Source of the DNA: WHSW01 sp963767285
GTDB taxonomy: Bacteria; Actinomycetota; Thermoleophilia; Solirubrobacterales; 70-9
Length of the DNA stretch: 64,000 bases
Assembly: GCA_963767285.1 (NCBI GenBank)
Contig: CAVYDJ010000002.1
Coordinates: 1,116,001 to 1,180,000 of the forward strand
Reading direction: 5' to 3'
In this document: in pieces, positions 25,179 through 34,183 of the stretch
How positions within the stretch are numbered: position 1 is the stretch's first letter
How the letters are laid out: each line of letters begins with the position of its first letter
Notes under the pieces: generated by a model
Database searches by the model: none
What the model was told of the DNA's origin: nothing
The model's input: the letters and a program-made list of their open reading frames with translations, nothing else
Translations under genes and position numbers: made by a program

Positions 25179-25540
25179 GGGACCGGCTCGCGGGCTTCGA
25201 GTTCGAGCAGCACGACACGGTCCTGGTCGCGACGGTTGACGGCGAGATCGACGCTTCGAACGCGGCCGAGCTGCGGCTGGCGCTTTCGGAACGGCTTCCG
25301 AGCGCCTCCAGCGCCCTGGTGCTCGACCTCTCGGCGGTCAGCTACCTGGACAGCTCCGGCATCCACCTGCTCTTCGAGCTCGGTCGCCGCCTCGCGGCCC
25401 GCCGCCAGTCGCTGCGCCTCGTCGTCCCGGACGGTGCTCCGATGCGGCGGGTGCTGGAGCTTTGCGCGATCGACACCGTCGCGCCGATGGACCGCGAGCT
25501 GACCGCTTCGCTCGCCGCCCTCGCCGAAGACGCGCTCTAG
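25175..25540 (+). CDS. STAS-domain anti-sigma factor antagonist
   Basis: A 121-residue STAS protein (SpoIIAA/RsbV type). DGEIDASNAAEL leads to the phospho-acceptor segment SYLDSSGIHLLFEL, where the first Ser after Asp is the usual phosphorylation site. Dephosphorylated antagonist binds the kinase and frees the sigma factor. The ATG overlaps the stop of the phosphatase-kinase gene, so the switch proteins are made together. A rho-independent terminator follows at 25591. Confidence 0.9.
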   Translation: MRDRLAGFEFEQHDTVLVATVDGEIDASNAAELRLALSERLPSASSALVLDLSAVSYLDSSGIHLLFELGRRLAARRQSLRLVVPDGAPMRRVLELCAIDTVAPMDRELTASLAALAEDAL

Positions 25541-25548
25541 CGGCACGG

Positions 25549-25641
25549 GAATAACTCCGGCCACGTCCTCCGCTCCCGCTCGAATCAATTGTCCGCGGCT
25601 ACGCCGCGGACTTCTTGTTCTGCTCCCGCGTCCGGGCGTGC
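25549..25641. repeat. Intergenic repeat element, copy 1 (other copy 47061-47133)
   Basis: The 44 bases at 25560-25603 are identical to 47072-47115, and similarity continues on both sides (GAATAACTC before, CCGCGTCCGGGCGTGC after). This copy has about 20 extra bases that complete a hairpin. Both copies lie between convergent genes, one of which is a LuxR-type regulator. Confidence 0.8.
25591..25620 (+). terminator. Rho-independent terminator inside the repeat
   Basis: GTCCGCGGC (25591-25599), loop TAC, GCCGCGGAC (25603-25611) form a perfect 9-bp stem followed by TTCTTGTTCT, a U-rich tail on the plus strand. It ends the phosphatase-STAS operon. Confidence 0.8.
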
Positions 25642-25674
25642 CGGGTGGGTCCTCGGCCGGATGGACCCTGGGGG

Positions 25675-26397
25675 CTAGCCGCTCCAGGACGCCTGGAATC
25701 TCTCCATCGCCCGTTCGAGGCGGCCACCGAGGTCGTCGCCGCCGGCGAGCACGACCTCGCCCACGCGGTTCGCGAAGGCCTGCAGCAGCAGCATCTCACT
25801 GCGGCCGACCGGCCGGCTCGCCCGGGCGGACAGCGCGATCACGCCGAGCATCTGGCCGCCGCCGAGCATCGGCGCCGCGATCAGGGCTCCGCGTCCCGAG
25901 CCCTCGCTCCCGGAGCCGCGAACGAGCTGCGCCCTGCGCTCGAGCGCCGTATGGCCGAGCGCCCCCTCCCCGAGCGCGACCTCCTCGGGCAGGTCGAGCG
26001 GCGTCGTCCCGCGTTCGGCGGCGCTCACCCGCCGCAGCGAGAGCCCGTCCTCGTCGGTCAGATACACCGCACCGCCGTCGACGTCGTAGAGCGAGACCAG
26101 GCCCGCCAGCATCGTCGCCAGCGCCGCCGCCGGGGCCTCTGACATCGTCGGTGGACGGTGCACGGCCGCCGACCCGGCGGCGTCGGTGGTGATCTCGCGG
26201 TGGCGGAGCGCCAGCGCCACCGCCTGCGAGCGGGTCGTGGCGCCGAGCTTCGACATCGCATTGCGAACGTGGGTCCGCACGGTCTCCGGCGACAGGACGA
26301 GCTGCTCGGCGATCTGGGCGCCGCTCATTCCCTCGGCCAGGGCGCCCAGGATCTCGCGCTCGCGCCGTGTCAGCGGAACGCGCCCAGCTTCGCTCAC
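25675..26397 (-). CDS. LuxR-type HTH regulator with C-terminal GAF domain
   Basis: A 240-residue protein with reversed order: a LuxR helix-turn-helix at residues 8-70 (LTRREREILGALAEGMSGAQ, SPETVRTHVRNAMSKLGA), then a GAF-like sensor domain (85-225, with VSLYDVDGGAVYLTDEDG and GALIAAPMLGGGQMLGVIAL). GTG 26397 is preferred because AAGGAG lies 6 bases upstream; longer frames reach 26589 without a site. Divergent from the sugar-phosphotransferase gene, with a 272-base control region between. The ligand of the GAF domain is unknown. Confidence 0.85.
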   Translation of the reverse strand: MSEAGRVPLTRREREILGALAEGMSGAQIAEQLVLSPETVRTHVRNAMSKLGATTRSQAVALALRHREITTDAAGSAAVHRPPTMSEAPAAALATMLAGLVSLYDVDGGAVYLTDEDGLSLRRVSAAERGTTPLDLPEEVALGEGALGHTALERRAQLVRGSGSEGSGRGALIAAPMLGGGQMLGVIALSARASRPVGRSEMLLLQAFANRVGEVVLAGGDDLGGRLERAMERFQASWSG

Positions 26398-26669
26398 AGC
26401 TTCTCCTTGCCCCTGGGTCCGAAATCCGACGGCATGTGCCGTACCTCCACGAGCGAATCTACCACTCCCCGGTTTGAGGTAATGCAGCACCGCATTCTTG
26501 GTATTTCGCGCCCATCCCCATTGACGAATGGAGATCGCATAGCCAAGATAGGCGGTGGAGGTGTCGCTGTCGGAGGCGGCACGGATCACTCGCCGAGGCA
26601 GGACGCCGGAGCGGGGGGAAGGTGCAAGTTGGTGATCGGAGCACGGACCGGCCTCGGTGGGGCCGGACG
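26398..26669. promoter_or_regulatory. Divergent control region, 272 bases without a gene
   Basis: This stretch is visibly less GC-rich than the coding DNA around it. It contains TTGACG at 26521 with AAGATA 18 bases on, a possible plus-strand promoter, and on the minus strand TGGTAGATT near 26456, a possible extended -10 for the LuxR-GAF gene. No open frame is convincing. Confidence 0.35.
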
Positions 26670-28103
26670 ATGACCGCGGCGGAGATGCGGCTCGCCCACC
26701 AGGGCAGCCGCCACGGGCTCCGCGCGCTCGAAGCGCAGCGGATGATCGATCTTTTCGCGCTGCGCCTGGCGCCGTCGCTGGCCGCCGGCCTGATCGCGTA
26801 CTCCCACATGGGATCGCTCGGCGAGGGCGCGATCGTCTTCGTCTGCGTGCTGCTCGCGACCAAGGCGATCGCGCGCTCAGAGCTGCCGCTGCACCTGATG
26901 CCGGCCAGCCGCGTTCTGCTCGGGCTGATGGCGCCGGTTGCGGGCGTCGGGGCGGCTTGGCTCATCGCCGGGGCTACGGGCCAGGCCTATGCGCTCATGG
27001 ATTACCAGGCGGTGGTCCTCGGGGCGTGGCTGGTGATGGCGCTCGGCGCCTGGATCAAGACCCGCGCCGAGGAGGGGCTCCGCGCCCGCGTGGCGGTGGT
27101 CGGCCCGCGTGAGTTCGCCGCCGACCTTGCGGCCGAGCTCGAGGCCGCGAAGGTCCGCACGTACGACATCGTCGGCTGGATCGGCTCCCAGGGCCCGACC
27201 CAGTGCCGGCGGATGCGCTGGCTCGGCTCGCTGGCCGAGGTCCGGCAGGCGGTCGTGGGCGAGGGCATCGAGTTGCTCGTCTGCGCCCCCGGCGGCACCG
27301 GTGGCGCGCGTGTCGAGGAGGTCTGCGCCGCCGCCGCCGAGGAGTGCATCGACCTGCCGGTTCGCCTGATCGCCGCCGGCCAGCTCTACGAGGAGAGCTT
27401 CGGCCACGTCCCGGTCGGGATGATCGACGCGGCCTGGTACCGCTACATCATGCACCCCCGGTTCCGGGCCTCGGGACCGCACTCCAAGCGCGTCTTCGAC
27501 CTCGTGGTCGGCGCCCTGATCAGCCTCGTCGTGTTCCCGCTCTTCCTGATCGCGGCGCTCGCGATCAAGGTCTTCGACAGTGGCCCCATTTTCTATCGCC
27601 AGCGCCGCCTCGGCGAGCTCGGCGAGGAGTTCGAGATCGTCAAGCTGCGCACGATGCGTCCCGACGCCGAGGTCGGGGGCCCGCAGTGGGCGGCCCCTGA
27701 CGACCTGCGGGTGACCCGGGTCGGGCGGATCCTGCGCCGCACTCACCTCGACGAGATCCCGCAGCTCTGGAACGTGCTGCGGGGCGACATGACGCTGGTC
27801 GGACCGCGGCCCGAGCGTCCCGAGATGGTCACGGAGCTCGAACGGCGGTTCAAGCACTACACGCGCCGCCATCTGGTCAAGCCGGGGATGACCGGCTGGG
27901 CCGCGCTGCGGTGCGGTTATTCCGGCTCCGACATCGGCACGGCCTGGAAGCTCTGCCACGACCTGTTCTACATCAAGCGGCGCTCGATGTTGGCCGACGC
28001 CCTGATCCTGGCCGAGACCGGAATCGAGGTGTTCCGGGATGCCCACCGTGGCCTGCGGGCGCCGGACGAGCGCTTCCTGGTCGGGGAGGAATCGAATGGC
28101 TGA
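26670..28103 (+). CDS. Polyprenyl-phosphate sugar-1-phosphate transferase (exopolysaccharide initiation), copy 1
   Basis: A 477-residue WbaP/CpsE-type enzyme that loads the first sugar phosphate onto undecaprenyl phosphate. N-terminal membrane helices, a CoA-binding-like Rossmann region (VAVVGPREFA, residues 130-240), one more helix near 275-300, then the catalytic domain: KRVFDLVVG, VKLRTMRPDAE, HLDEIPQLWNVL, LVGPRPERPEM and KPGMTGWAAL. ATG 26670 is chosen over GTG 26622 because the extra codons are AT-ending and unlike the gene. A paralogue is at 38795. A PAS-LuxR gene overlaps its end. Confidence 0.9.
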   Translation: MTAAEMRLAHQGSRHGLRALEAQRMIDLFALRLAPSLAAGLIAYSHMGSLGEGAIVFVCVLLATKAIARSELPLHLMPASRVLLGLMAPVAGVGAAWLIAGATGQAYALMDYQAVVLGAWLVMALGAWIKTRAEEGLRARVAVVGPREFAADLAAELEAAKVRTYDIVGWIGSQGPTQCRRMRWLGSLAEVRQAVVGEGIELLVCAPGGTGGARVEEVCAAAAEECIDLPVRLIAAGQLYEESFGHVPVGMIDAAWYRYIMHPRFRASGPHSKRVFDLVVGALISLVVFPLFLIAALAIKVFDSGPIFYRQRRLGELGEEFEIVKLRTMRPDAEVGGPQWAAPDDLRVTRVGRILRRTHLDEIPQLWNVLRGDMTLVGPRPERPEMVTELERRFKHYTRRHLVKPGMTGWAALRCGYSGSDIGTAWKLCHDLFYIKRRSMLADALILAETGIEVFRDAHRGLRAPDERFLVGEESNG

Positions 28104-28713
28104 GGCGCTCGCCGAAGCGGCACTGCACCCGAAGCGGGTCGCCGGCAGCTCCCGGGCGTTGCTCGTCGTCGACGACGACTGCGTCTGCGTGGAGGCGAGC
28201 CTGGGCGCCTGCCGGATGCTCGGTGCCGCCCGGGGCGACCTGGTCGGGCGGCCGGTCGAGACGATGCTCGAGGCCGGATCCCAGGAGCGCTTCGCGCACG
28301 TCTGGAGGGCGTTCCGCGACGGCGGCGGCCATGCCGAGCCGTTCGCGCTCGAGGCGCCGGCGACCGTGGTCGAGGTCGGTGCGACCGTGACCGCGCACAT
28401 CCTGCCGTCGAGGCACCTGATCACGCTCGACCCGGCCTCCGTCCACGGATCGGGGCGCAACGGCGAGCGAGTGACGCCCCGGCGCTTCGCGCCGCCGCCG
28501 CTGGAGTCGACGCGCACGCCGACGGCGCGCGAGCTCGAGGTGCTCGGGCTGCTCGCCGGTGGCCGCACCGACGGGCAGATCGGCGAGCTGCTCGAGCTTT
28601 CCCCGGCGACCGTGCAGACGCACGTCCGCAACGCGAAAGCGAAGATCGGTGCCCGCACCCGGGCGCAGGCCGTTGCGATCGCGCTGCAGCGCGGCCTGAT
28701 CGAGTCGCCCTGA
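28096..28713 (+). CDS. PAS-like sensor with C-terminal LuxR HTH
   Basis: A 205-residue regulator. Residues 15-115 form a PAS-like domain (LLVVDDDCVCVEASLGACRM, LVGRPVETML), and residues 140-200 the LuxR helix-turn-helix (PTARELEVLGLLAGGRTDGQ, SPATVQTHVRNAKAKIGA). The ATG at 28096 overlaps the end of the sugar-transferase gene by 8 bases and has GGGGAGGA 5 bases upstream, so it is translated with it. It may regulate exopolysaccharide initiation. No receiver domain is present. Confidence 0.85.
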   Translation: MAEALAEAALHPKRVAGSSRALLVVDDDCVCVEASLGACRMLGAARGDLVGRPVETMLEAGSQERFAHVWRAFRDGGGHAEPFALEAPATVVEVGATVTAHILPSRHLITLDPASVHGSGRNGERVTPRRFAPPPLESTRTPTARELEVLGLLAGGRTDGQIGELLELSPATVQTHVRNAKAKIGARTRAQAVAIALQRGLIESP

Positions 28714-28729
28714 GCCGCGCGCCAGTGGT

Positions 28730-30685
28730 CTAGAGCGACTCGGGATCGACGCCGAGCCGCTCGGCGAGCGCCTGGATCCGCGCGTCGAGCGGGTTGAGCT
28801 CGAGCGCGAAGCGGATCTCGTTGCGGGCGACCGCGCGGTCGCTCCGGGCCTGCAGCTCGGCGAGCAGGTAGTGGGCGGCCCACTCCTCCGGCCGCTCCTC
28901 GGCGGCGGCGCGGAGGGCGACCACGGCTCGCTCCGGGTCGCCGGCGGCGCGTGCGATCGCTCCCTCGGCGAGCAGCGGGGTGTCGCTGAGCGCGTTGAGG
29001 CGCCTGGCGTTGTCGAGGTCGTCATAGGCGCGGGACAGGTCGGTCCGCCAGGTCTCGTACGCATGGTTGACGTAGCGCTCCGACAACCACGGGGGAATCG
29101 CGCTCACCGCCAGCACCGCCAGGCCGCCGATCAGCCAACCGCGCCAGCTCCGAGTCGGCTGCCGGTGGGGCGTGCGCAGCGCCGGCGCGCACGCCGCCCC
29201 GGCCAGGGCCAGCACCGGGGCGGTGAGCGCCGGATACGGCCAGAACCAGTCGACCGAGGCATGGACGAACCAGTAGCCGCCGCTGGCGAGCGCGATCGCG
29301 CTCAGGGCGGCGGCGTTGGGACCGAGGCGCGCGGCGCGGATCACCCCGATCGTCGCTCCGACCAGGGCCGCCACCAGCAGCGCGAGCCCCGGAAGTCCGA
29401 GCTCCGAGAGCGTCTCGAGCTCGACGCTGTGCGCATCGCGCAGGTTCTGCGTCTGGGCCTCGCGCTCGCGCAGATAGGCGTATTGGAAGCCGCCGCCGCC
29501 GTCGCCGAACAGCGGGTCCGAGGCGGCCTCGCCGAGCGCGACCCGCCAGATGTCGTAGCGATCGGAGCCGGCGTTGAAGGTGAAGCGGCTCGATTGCCCC
29601 GACAGGTCGGGCGTGCCGCCGGCCGTGAACTCGTCGGCGCGGTCGCCGACCCAGTGGACCGGGTCGCCGACCGAGGCGACGAAGGCGATCACGAGCACGA
29701 TCGCCGTCGCCGCCAGCCCCCGGCCGACGGTGCGGTTGGAGTCGCGCGTATGGCTGCCGAGCCCTGGGATCCGGCTCTCGAAGCGGGTGCATACGGCGCC
29801 GAGGCCGAAGGCGGCGAGCGTGGTCAGCAGGGCGATCACGCCGGCGCGGTTCATCTCGTCGATCACCTGCGGGCCGAGGCCCGGGTCGGCGGCGTGAAAC
29901 AGCGAGGTCAGCGCCGGGAAGATCGCCAGCGCGGGCAGCACGGCGAGCCCGAGCCAGCTCAGCGCCCGCAGGCGGTAGGGCGAGGCGACCGCGTAGACGG
30001 CGAGCGCCACCGCCATCGCCGGCATCGAGCCGCGGCTCTGGGCGAGCAGGAAGAGGTCGATGCACAGCGTCGCCGTCGCCAGCCCGCCGGCACGCAGCCG
30101 CCAGTCGAGGTCGCGGTCGGCGGCGAGGCCGAGGGCGGGGAAGAGGGCAATCCCGAAGAAGGCGGCCTCGGCGTTGCGATAGCCGAGCGGGTACTCGAGC
30201 GTCCCGGTGCGCTCGAGCAGGTCCCCCGGCGAGCTTCCGGTCGTAATCAGCATCACGACCGTGATCAGGCCGGCGAACGCGGCAGCGGCGGCGAGCGGGA
30301 CCAGCGAGAGCTTCATCCGCCGCCCGAGCAGGTTGCAGAGCGCCAGGCCGAGCCCGAAGGCGAGGGCGTAGACGAACACTCGCTGGCCGTCGGCGACCGC
30401 GACGTCGGGCGCCGGGCTCCAGAGCGCCGAGAGCACCGTCCAGACGCCGAGTCCCCCGAGCGTCGCCAGCGCGACGACCACCGGGCGGGAGAGCCGCAGG
30501 TCCATCCGCCAGGGAGCGAGGCGGACCAGCAGGACGGTGGCGATGCAGAGCAGAATCGCGCCGGGCAGCAGAACGACCCCGAAGTAGGCACCCTTCTGCC
30601 AGGCCCACCACGACCAGACGAAGGTCAACAGGCCCAGGGCGACCCAGGCCGCCGGTTCGGTCCGCGAGGTTGGGCGCGCCATCAT
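28730..30685 (-). CDS. O-antigen ligase/polymerase family protein with C-terminal TPR-like helices
   Basis: A 651-residue protein: about 12 membrane helices, the Wzy_C-type outer loop (SDRYDIWRVALGEAASDPLFG then LRDAHSVELETLSELGLPG), and after residue 540 a soluble tail of helical hairpins (DLDNARRLNALSDTP, ARAAGDPERAVVALRAAA) like TPR repeats. This larger layout occurs in Gram-positive O-antigen-ligase relatives. ATG 30685 or 30682 is the likely start; no ribosome site is obvious. It converges with the PAS-LuxR gene. Confidence 0.82.
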   Translation of the reverse strand: MMARPTSRTEPAAWVALGLLTFVWSWWAWQKGAYFGVVLLPGAILLCIATVLLVRLAPWRMDLRLSRPVVVALATLGGLGVWTVLSALWSPAPDVAVADGQRVFVYALAFGLGLALCNLLGRRMKLSLVPLAAAAAFAGLITVVMLITTGSSPGDLLERTGTLEYPLGYRNAEAAFFGIALFPALGLAADRDLDWRLRAGGLATATLCIDLFLLAQSRGSMPAMAVALAVYAVASPYRLRALSWLGLAVLPALAIFPALTSLFHAADPGLGPQVIDEMNRAGVIALLTTLAAFGLGAVCTRFESRIPGLGSHTRDSNRTVGRGLAATAIVLVIAFVASVGDPVHWVGDRADEFTAGGTPDLSGQSSRFTFNAGSDRYDIWRVALGEAASDPLFGDGGGGFQYAYLREREAQTQNLRDAHSVELETLSELGLPGLALLVAALVGATIGVIRAARLGPNAAALSAIALASGGYWFVHASVDWFWPYPALTAPVLALAGAACAPALRTPHRQPTRSWRGWLIGGLAVLAVSAIPPWLSERYVNHAYETWRTDLSRAYDDLDNARRLNALSDTPLLAEGAIARAAGDPERAVVALRAAAEERPEEWAAHYLLAELQARSDRAVARNEIRFALELNPLDARIQALAERLGVDPESL

Positions 30686-30858
30686 TTGACGGTAGTCCAA
30701 GGCTTTGGTTCCACTCACGCCTGAACATCGGCTCGCAAGCCATCCTCCGCGAGCGCCGTGGGAGCGGCCTTGCAGTGAGCGGATTCGCCATGGTCCCGGC
30801 GAAGCCATTCGCGCTGGGCACCAAATCCGGTCCGGTTTCCGAGTCTGAAAGAGAGCTG

Positions 30859-33555
30859 ATGGAGGGACAAGGCAACGGCGAAGAGCGTTTCCGTGAAGCG
30901 GCGGAGCGTGCCCGCGAGGAGCTGATGCGCCAGCTCGGCGGCGAGGCCGAGCGCCTCGACCGCGAGCTCTCGGTCCTCTCCGAGCAGATGACGGCCAGCG
31001 CCGCCCGGGTCGCCGAGGAACGGGTCGAGCGCGAGATCGAGCGGCTCGAGCAGGCTTCGGCCGCGCTCTCGCACGAACTTCACCGGCGGCTCAGCCAGGG
31101 AGCCGAACAGTTCAGCGCCGTGCTGAGTCAGCAGCTCGAGGCGAGCGGCGCGGAGCTGCGCGCCGAGAACGCCCGTTCGCTGGTCGACCTCTCGGAGACG
31201 ATCCGCCGTGAGGTCGAGCGCGAGTACGTGGGCCGTGGCGACGAGGTCGAGCAGGCCGTCTCGCAACGGATCTCCGAGCGGCTCGAGCAGACCGATGCGC
31301 TGATGCGGGCCCGGCTCGAGCGCGCGGTGACCGAGGCCCAGAAGCAGGTCGAGGAACGGCTCGACGAGCGCCTCGCCCGCACCTCTGGAGTGCTCGGCGG
31401 GGAGATCGAGACGGCGCGGGCCGAGCTGCGCGAGCGGATCGCGTCGATGGTCGACGAGTCGGTCCAGGAGCTCTCCTCACGTGCGGCCGAGGGCCGCCGC
31501 GAGCTGGCGGGTGAGATCGACGCCGGGATCGCGGCCGCGGAGTCGCGCATGCACGAGCGGCTCGGCGCCGCGAACGCCGCGACCCGCGGCGAGATCGGCA
31601 ACGACATCGCCCACCAAATGGCGACGCTCGAACAACGGATCACCGAGCGCGTCGAAGCCGACCGCGAGGACCTCCGTCAGCGCCGCCGGGAGGTGGTCGA
31701 AGGGATCCGCGACGAGCTGCGCGATGAGATCGCGGGTCAGATCCGCACCGTGCGCGAGGAGACCGAGTCCGGCCTCGAGAAGCGTCTGCAGGAGGGGATC
31801 GCCCAGTTTTCCAGCGAGGCCGGGCAGTACCTGGGCCGCGTCTCGGACCACCTTCGAGGAGAGCTGAGCAGCCTGGTCGGGACGGAGATCGAGGCCGCCC
31901 GCGGCCGCCTCGGCGAGGGGATCGACGCCGAGCTCAGTGAGCGCCTCGGCGCGGCGCTGGACGGATTCGGCCGCGAGGTCGACGGGAGGCTCGGCGAGCG
32001 CTCGGCGCAGGTCGAGCGATCGCTGTCACAGCGCCTCGAAGGCGAGCTCCAGAACTACCGCGACACCCTCAACGCCGAGTTCGCCGCCCAGCGCGAGCGC
32101 GGGGCCCAAGCCGTCCGCGAGGTCCTCGCCGGCGATCTCGAGCGGGCAACCGAGCAGGTGAACGCGACCGGGGCAGAGGTTGCGCGCCGGGTCGTCGACA
32201 CGGTCTCCCAGGAGGCTGCCGCTGCCGCCCAACGGGCGAATGCGGAGCAGCAGCTCGCGAACGAGCAGAGGCTGGCCGAGGCCTCGGCGGCGCGCCGCCA
32301 GGAGATCGACCGGCAGGCCGAGCAGGCCAGGGCGGAGATCTCCGAGCACGCGAAGACCACGCTGGCGCGAAAGATGCGCCGTCACGAGCTGAAGCTGGCG
32401 CGCGAGGAACGCGAGCAGCGGATCAGGGCCGCCGAGGAGCGGATCGAAAAGCACGCCCGCGGCATCCTCGAGCAGACCAGGCACGATGCCGACTCGGTTC
32501 GCGCCGCCGAGCTGGCCTCACTTCGCGGCGAGGTCGGCTCGCTGCGGGCCGAGGCGCGCGAGGAGGTCGACCGGCTTCGCGAGCTGGCCGGCGCATCCGA
32601 AACCCGGGTGATGGCCCGGGCCGCGGACGCCGAGGGTGGACTGGCGCAGCGAATCGACGCCTCCAGTGAGCAGCTGTCGCGCAGCGCCGCCGCCGCCGAA
32701 CGGCTGATCGACGCCCAGACCCAGGCCGCCCGGCAAGCCGTCGCCGATACCGGCGAGGCGTACGCGCAGCGGGTTGACGCCTCGAGCGAGCAGGTCTCGC
32801 GCAGCCTCGACGCCGCCGAGCGGTTGATCAACACTCAGACCCAGGCCGCCCAGGGCGCCGTCGCCGAGGTCGCGAACCAGTCGGAGCGGACGATCAGCGA
32901 CCGCGCGGCCAACGCCGAGCGCCGGATCGCCGATCGCTCCGACAGCGCCGAGCGGGCGGTCGCGGAGATCGCCAATCAATCGGAGCAGATGATCAGCGAC
33001 CGCGCGGCCAACACCGAGCGGCAGATCGCCGACGCGATCAGCGCCGCACGCGGGGCGCTCGACGGGATCGCCGAGGAGCTTCGCCGCCGCGCCGAGGCCG
33101 ACGTCGAGGCCAATGAGGAGCGGCTCGCCGAGGCGGCCCGGATCCAGGGGGCCGAGGTCACGACCAGGCTGCGCGCCGACATCGGCGAGATGGTGGTCGA
33201 GGCGCGGACCGAGCTGGCGGCGCTCCGCGACGAGCTCGGCCGGCTCGGCACTGATATCCGTGCGGCGGCGGACCTGGCCGAGGACCGCATCTCGCAGACC
33301 ACCGAGATCGCCCAGGCGACCGTGTCGACCCGCGCCCAGAGCGCCGCCGCCAAGGCGATCCGCGACGTCACCGCGACCGCGAACGACCTCTCCCAGCGAA
33401 TCGAGCGCCACGCGGGCACGGTGGAGGCCCGCGACCGGCTCAACGAGCTCCTTGAATCGCTGCGCGCCGCCGACGAGCGGTTGCGCGAGTCCGATGAGCG
33501 CACGGAGCGGGCGCTCGGGCACCTGCGCGCGGTCCCCGACCAGGCCCAGGGCTGA
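30859..33555 (+). CDS. Giant coiled-coil protein (about 898 residues)
   Basis: Almost the whole protein is charged helix rich in Glu, Arg, Ala and Gln with heptad spacing and no membrane segment, signal or catalytic motif. Residues about 650-790 hold imperfect repeats of 30-50 residues around 'DASSEQxSRS' and 'NQSExxISDRAANxER'. Such proteins (Scy/FilP type) act as cytoskeletal scaffolds in actinobacteria; homology cannot be shown by eye because composition dominates. ATG 30859 follows GAAAGAGAG; an earlier ATG at 30790 is possible. The next gene encodes a small coiled-coil protein. Confidence 0.78.
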   Translation: MEGQGNGEERFREAAERAREELMRQLGGEAERLDRELSVLSEQMTASAARVAEERVEREIERLEQASAALSHELHRRLSQGAEQFSAVLSQQLEASGAELRAENARSLVDLSETIRREVEREYVGRGDEVEQAVSQRISERLEQTDALMRARLERAVTEAQKQVEERLDERLARTSGVLGGEIETARAELRERIASMVDESVQELSSRAAEGRRELAGEIDAGIAAAESRMHERLGAANAATRGEIGNDIAHQMATLEQRITERVEADREDLRQRRREVVEGIRDELRDEIAGQIRTVREETESGLEKRLQEGIAQFSSEAGQYLGRVSDHLRGELSSLVGTEIEAARGRLGEGIDAELSERLGAALDGFGREVDGRLGERSAQVERSLSQRLEGELQNYRDTLNAEFAAQRERGAQAVREVLAGDLERATEQVNATGAEVARRVVDTVSQEAAAAAQRANAEQQLANEQRLAEASAARRQEIDRQAEQARAEISEHAKTTLARKMRRHELKLAREEREQRIRAAEERIEKHARGILEQTRHDADSVRAAELASLRGEVGSLRAEAREEVDRLRELAGASETRVMARAADAEGGLAQRIDASSEQLSRSAAAAERLIDAQTQAARQAVADTGEAYAQRVDASSEQVSRSLDAAERLINTQTQAAQGAVAEVANQSERTISDRAANAERRIADRSDSAERAVAEIANQSEQMISDRAANTERQIADAISAARGALDGIAEELRRRAEADVEANEERLAEAARIQGAEVTTRLRADIGEMVVEARTELAALRDELGRLGTDIRAAADLAEDRISQTTEIAQATVSTRAQSAAAKAIRDVTATANDLSQRIERHAGTVEARDRLNELLESLRAADERLRESDERTERALGHLRAVPDQAQG

Positions 33556-33556
33556 A

Positions 33557-33589
33557 CCGAAACTTTCAGCAGGTTCGTAAAGCTTTCGG
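33557..33589 (+). terminator. Hairpin between the two coiled-coil genes
   Basis: CCGAAACTTT (33557-33566) pairs with AAAG-C-TTTCGG (33579-33589), a stem of 10 bp with one bulge and a 12-base loop. There is no U tail, so it may only attenuate or stabilise the upstream message. Confidence 0.35.
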
Positions 33590-33616
33590 CCGCCTGCGAC
33601 GACCTGGCATAAGTGG

Positions 33617-34000
33617 ATGGCGATGCGCAGGCGAAAGCCCGAAGCCGAAGAGTTCGCAGCCCTCGGTCCCGAGGTCAACGCGCGGATCGACGCGATCCTC
33701 GAGGACGTGCGCGGGGAAGCCGATCGGATCCTCGACGAGGCGCGCCGGAAGGCGGCCGCGGCTCCCGCCGACGTCGAGGAGGCCCTGGCGTACCGGCGCC
33801 TGCAGCTCTTAGAGCTCTACGAGACCCTGATCACCCGGGCTGAGCGCCTGCTCGAGAAGCTCGACGACGTCGAGCTCGGCCGCGACAGCCTCGCCCGCAT
33901 GCTGCGCGCGGTCAGCCAGGCCGCCGACGAGCTGAGCCACGAGGTCGAGTCGGTTCCCGCGGCCGACCCGCAGCGCGTCGCCCAGCCGGACCAGGCCTAG
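33617..34000 (+). CDS. Small coiled-coil protein of unknown function
   Basis: A 127-residue, mostly helical, highly charged protein: a basic start (MRRRKPEAEEF), EVNARIDAILEDVRGEADRI, ALAYRRLQLLELYETLITRA, and a Pro/Gln tail. No domain is recognised. It lies 61 bases after the giant coiled-coil gene on the same strand, so the two may form one filament or complex (inference). The ATG at 33617 could be replaced by the ATG two codons later. Confidence 0.65.
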   Translation: MAMRRRKPEAEEFAALGPEVNARIDAILEDVRGEADRILDEARRKAAAAPADVEEALAYRRLQLLELYETLITRAERLLEKLDDVELGRDSLARMLRAVSQAADELSHEVESVPAADPQRVAQPDQA

Positions 34001-34183
34001 AACCGGCCGGCGGGCGCCCGCTCCGCCGAGAGGCGAATCAGTCGCGGGAGTTGGTAGCAATTCGCCGCACACGCGACCCAGAACGTCGGAGTTGGTGCGA
34101 AGGCGATTGGTGCTCCGCCAGCCATCATCACGACCTACACGCCCTCGCAAAGAAGTTGCGCTCCGGACGTTTTGAGGCGGCAC

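Noticed and set aside
26877..28883. A 668-codon minus-strand frame opposite the sugar-transferase
   Set aside because: Opposite frame has all sugar-transferase motifs; this one is a shadow.
28871..30724. A 617-codon plus-strand frame opposite the ligase/polymerase gene
   Set aside because: The minus strand has a clear multi-helix membrane protein. The plus frame is Gly/Arg/Glu-rich without domain or ribosome site.
31112..33678. Several minus-strand frames inside the giant coiled-coil gene
   Set aside because: They arise from the Glu/Arg/Ala codon pattern of the coiled coil and have no start sites or domains.
34001..34183. tRNA or small gene in the gap before the 34184 hairpin
   Set aside because: No cloverleaf, no CCA end and no convincing frame could be found.
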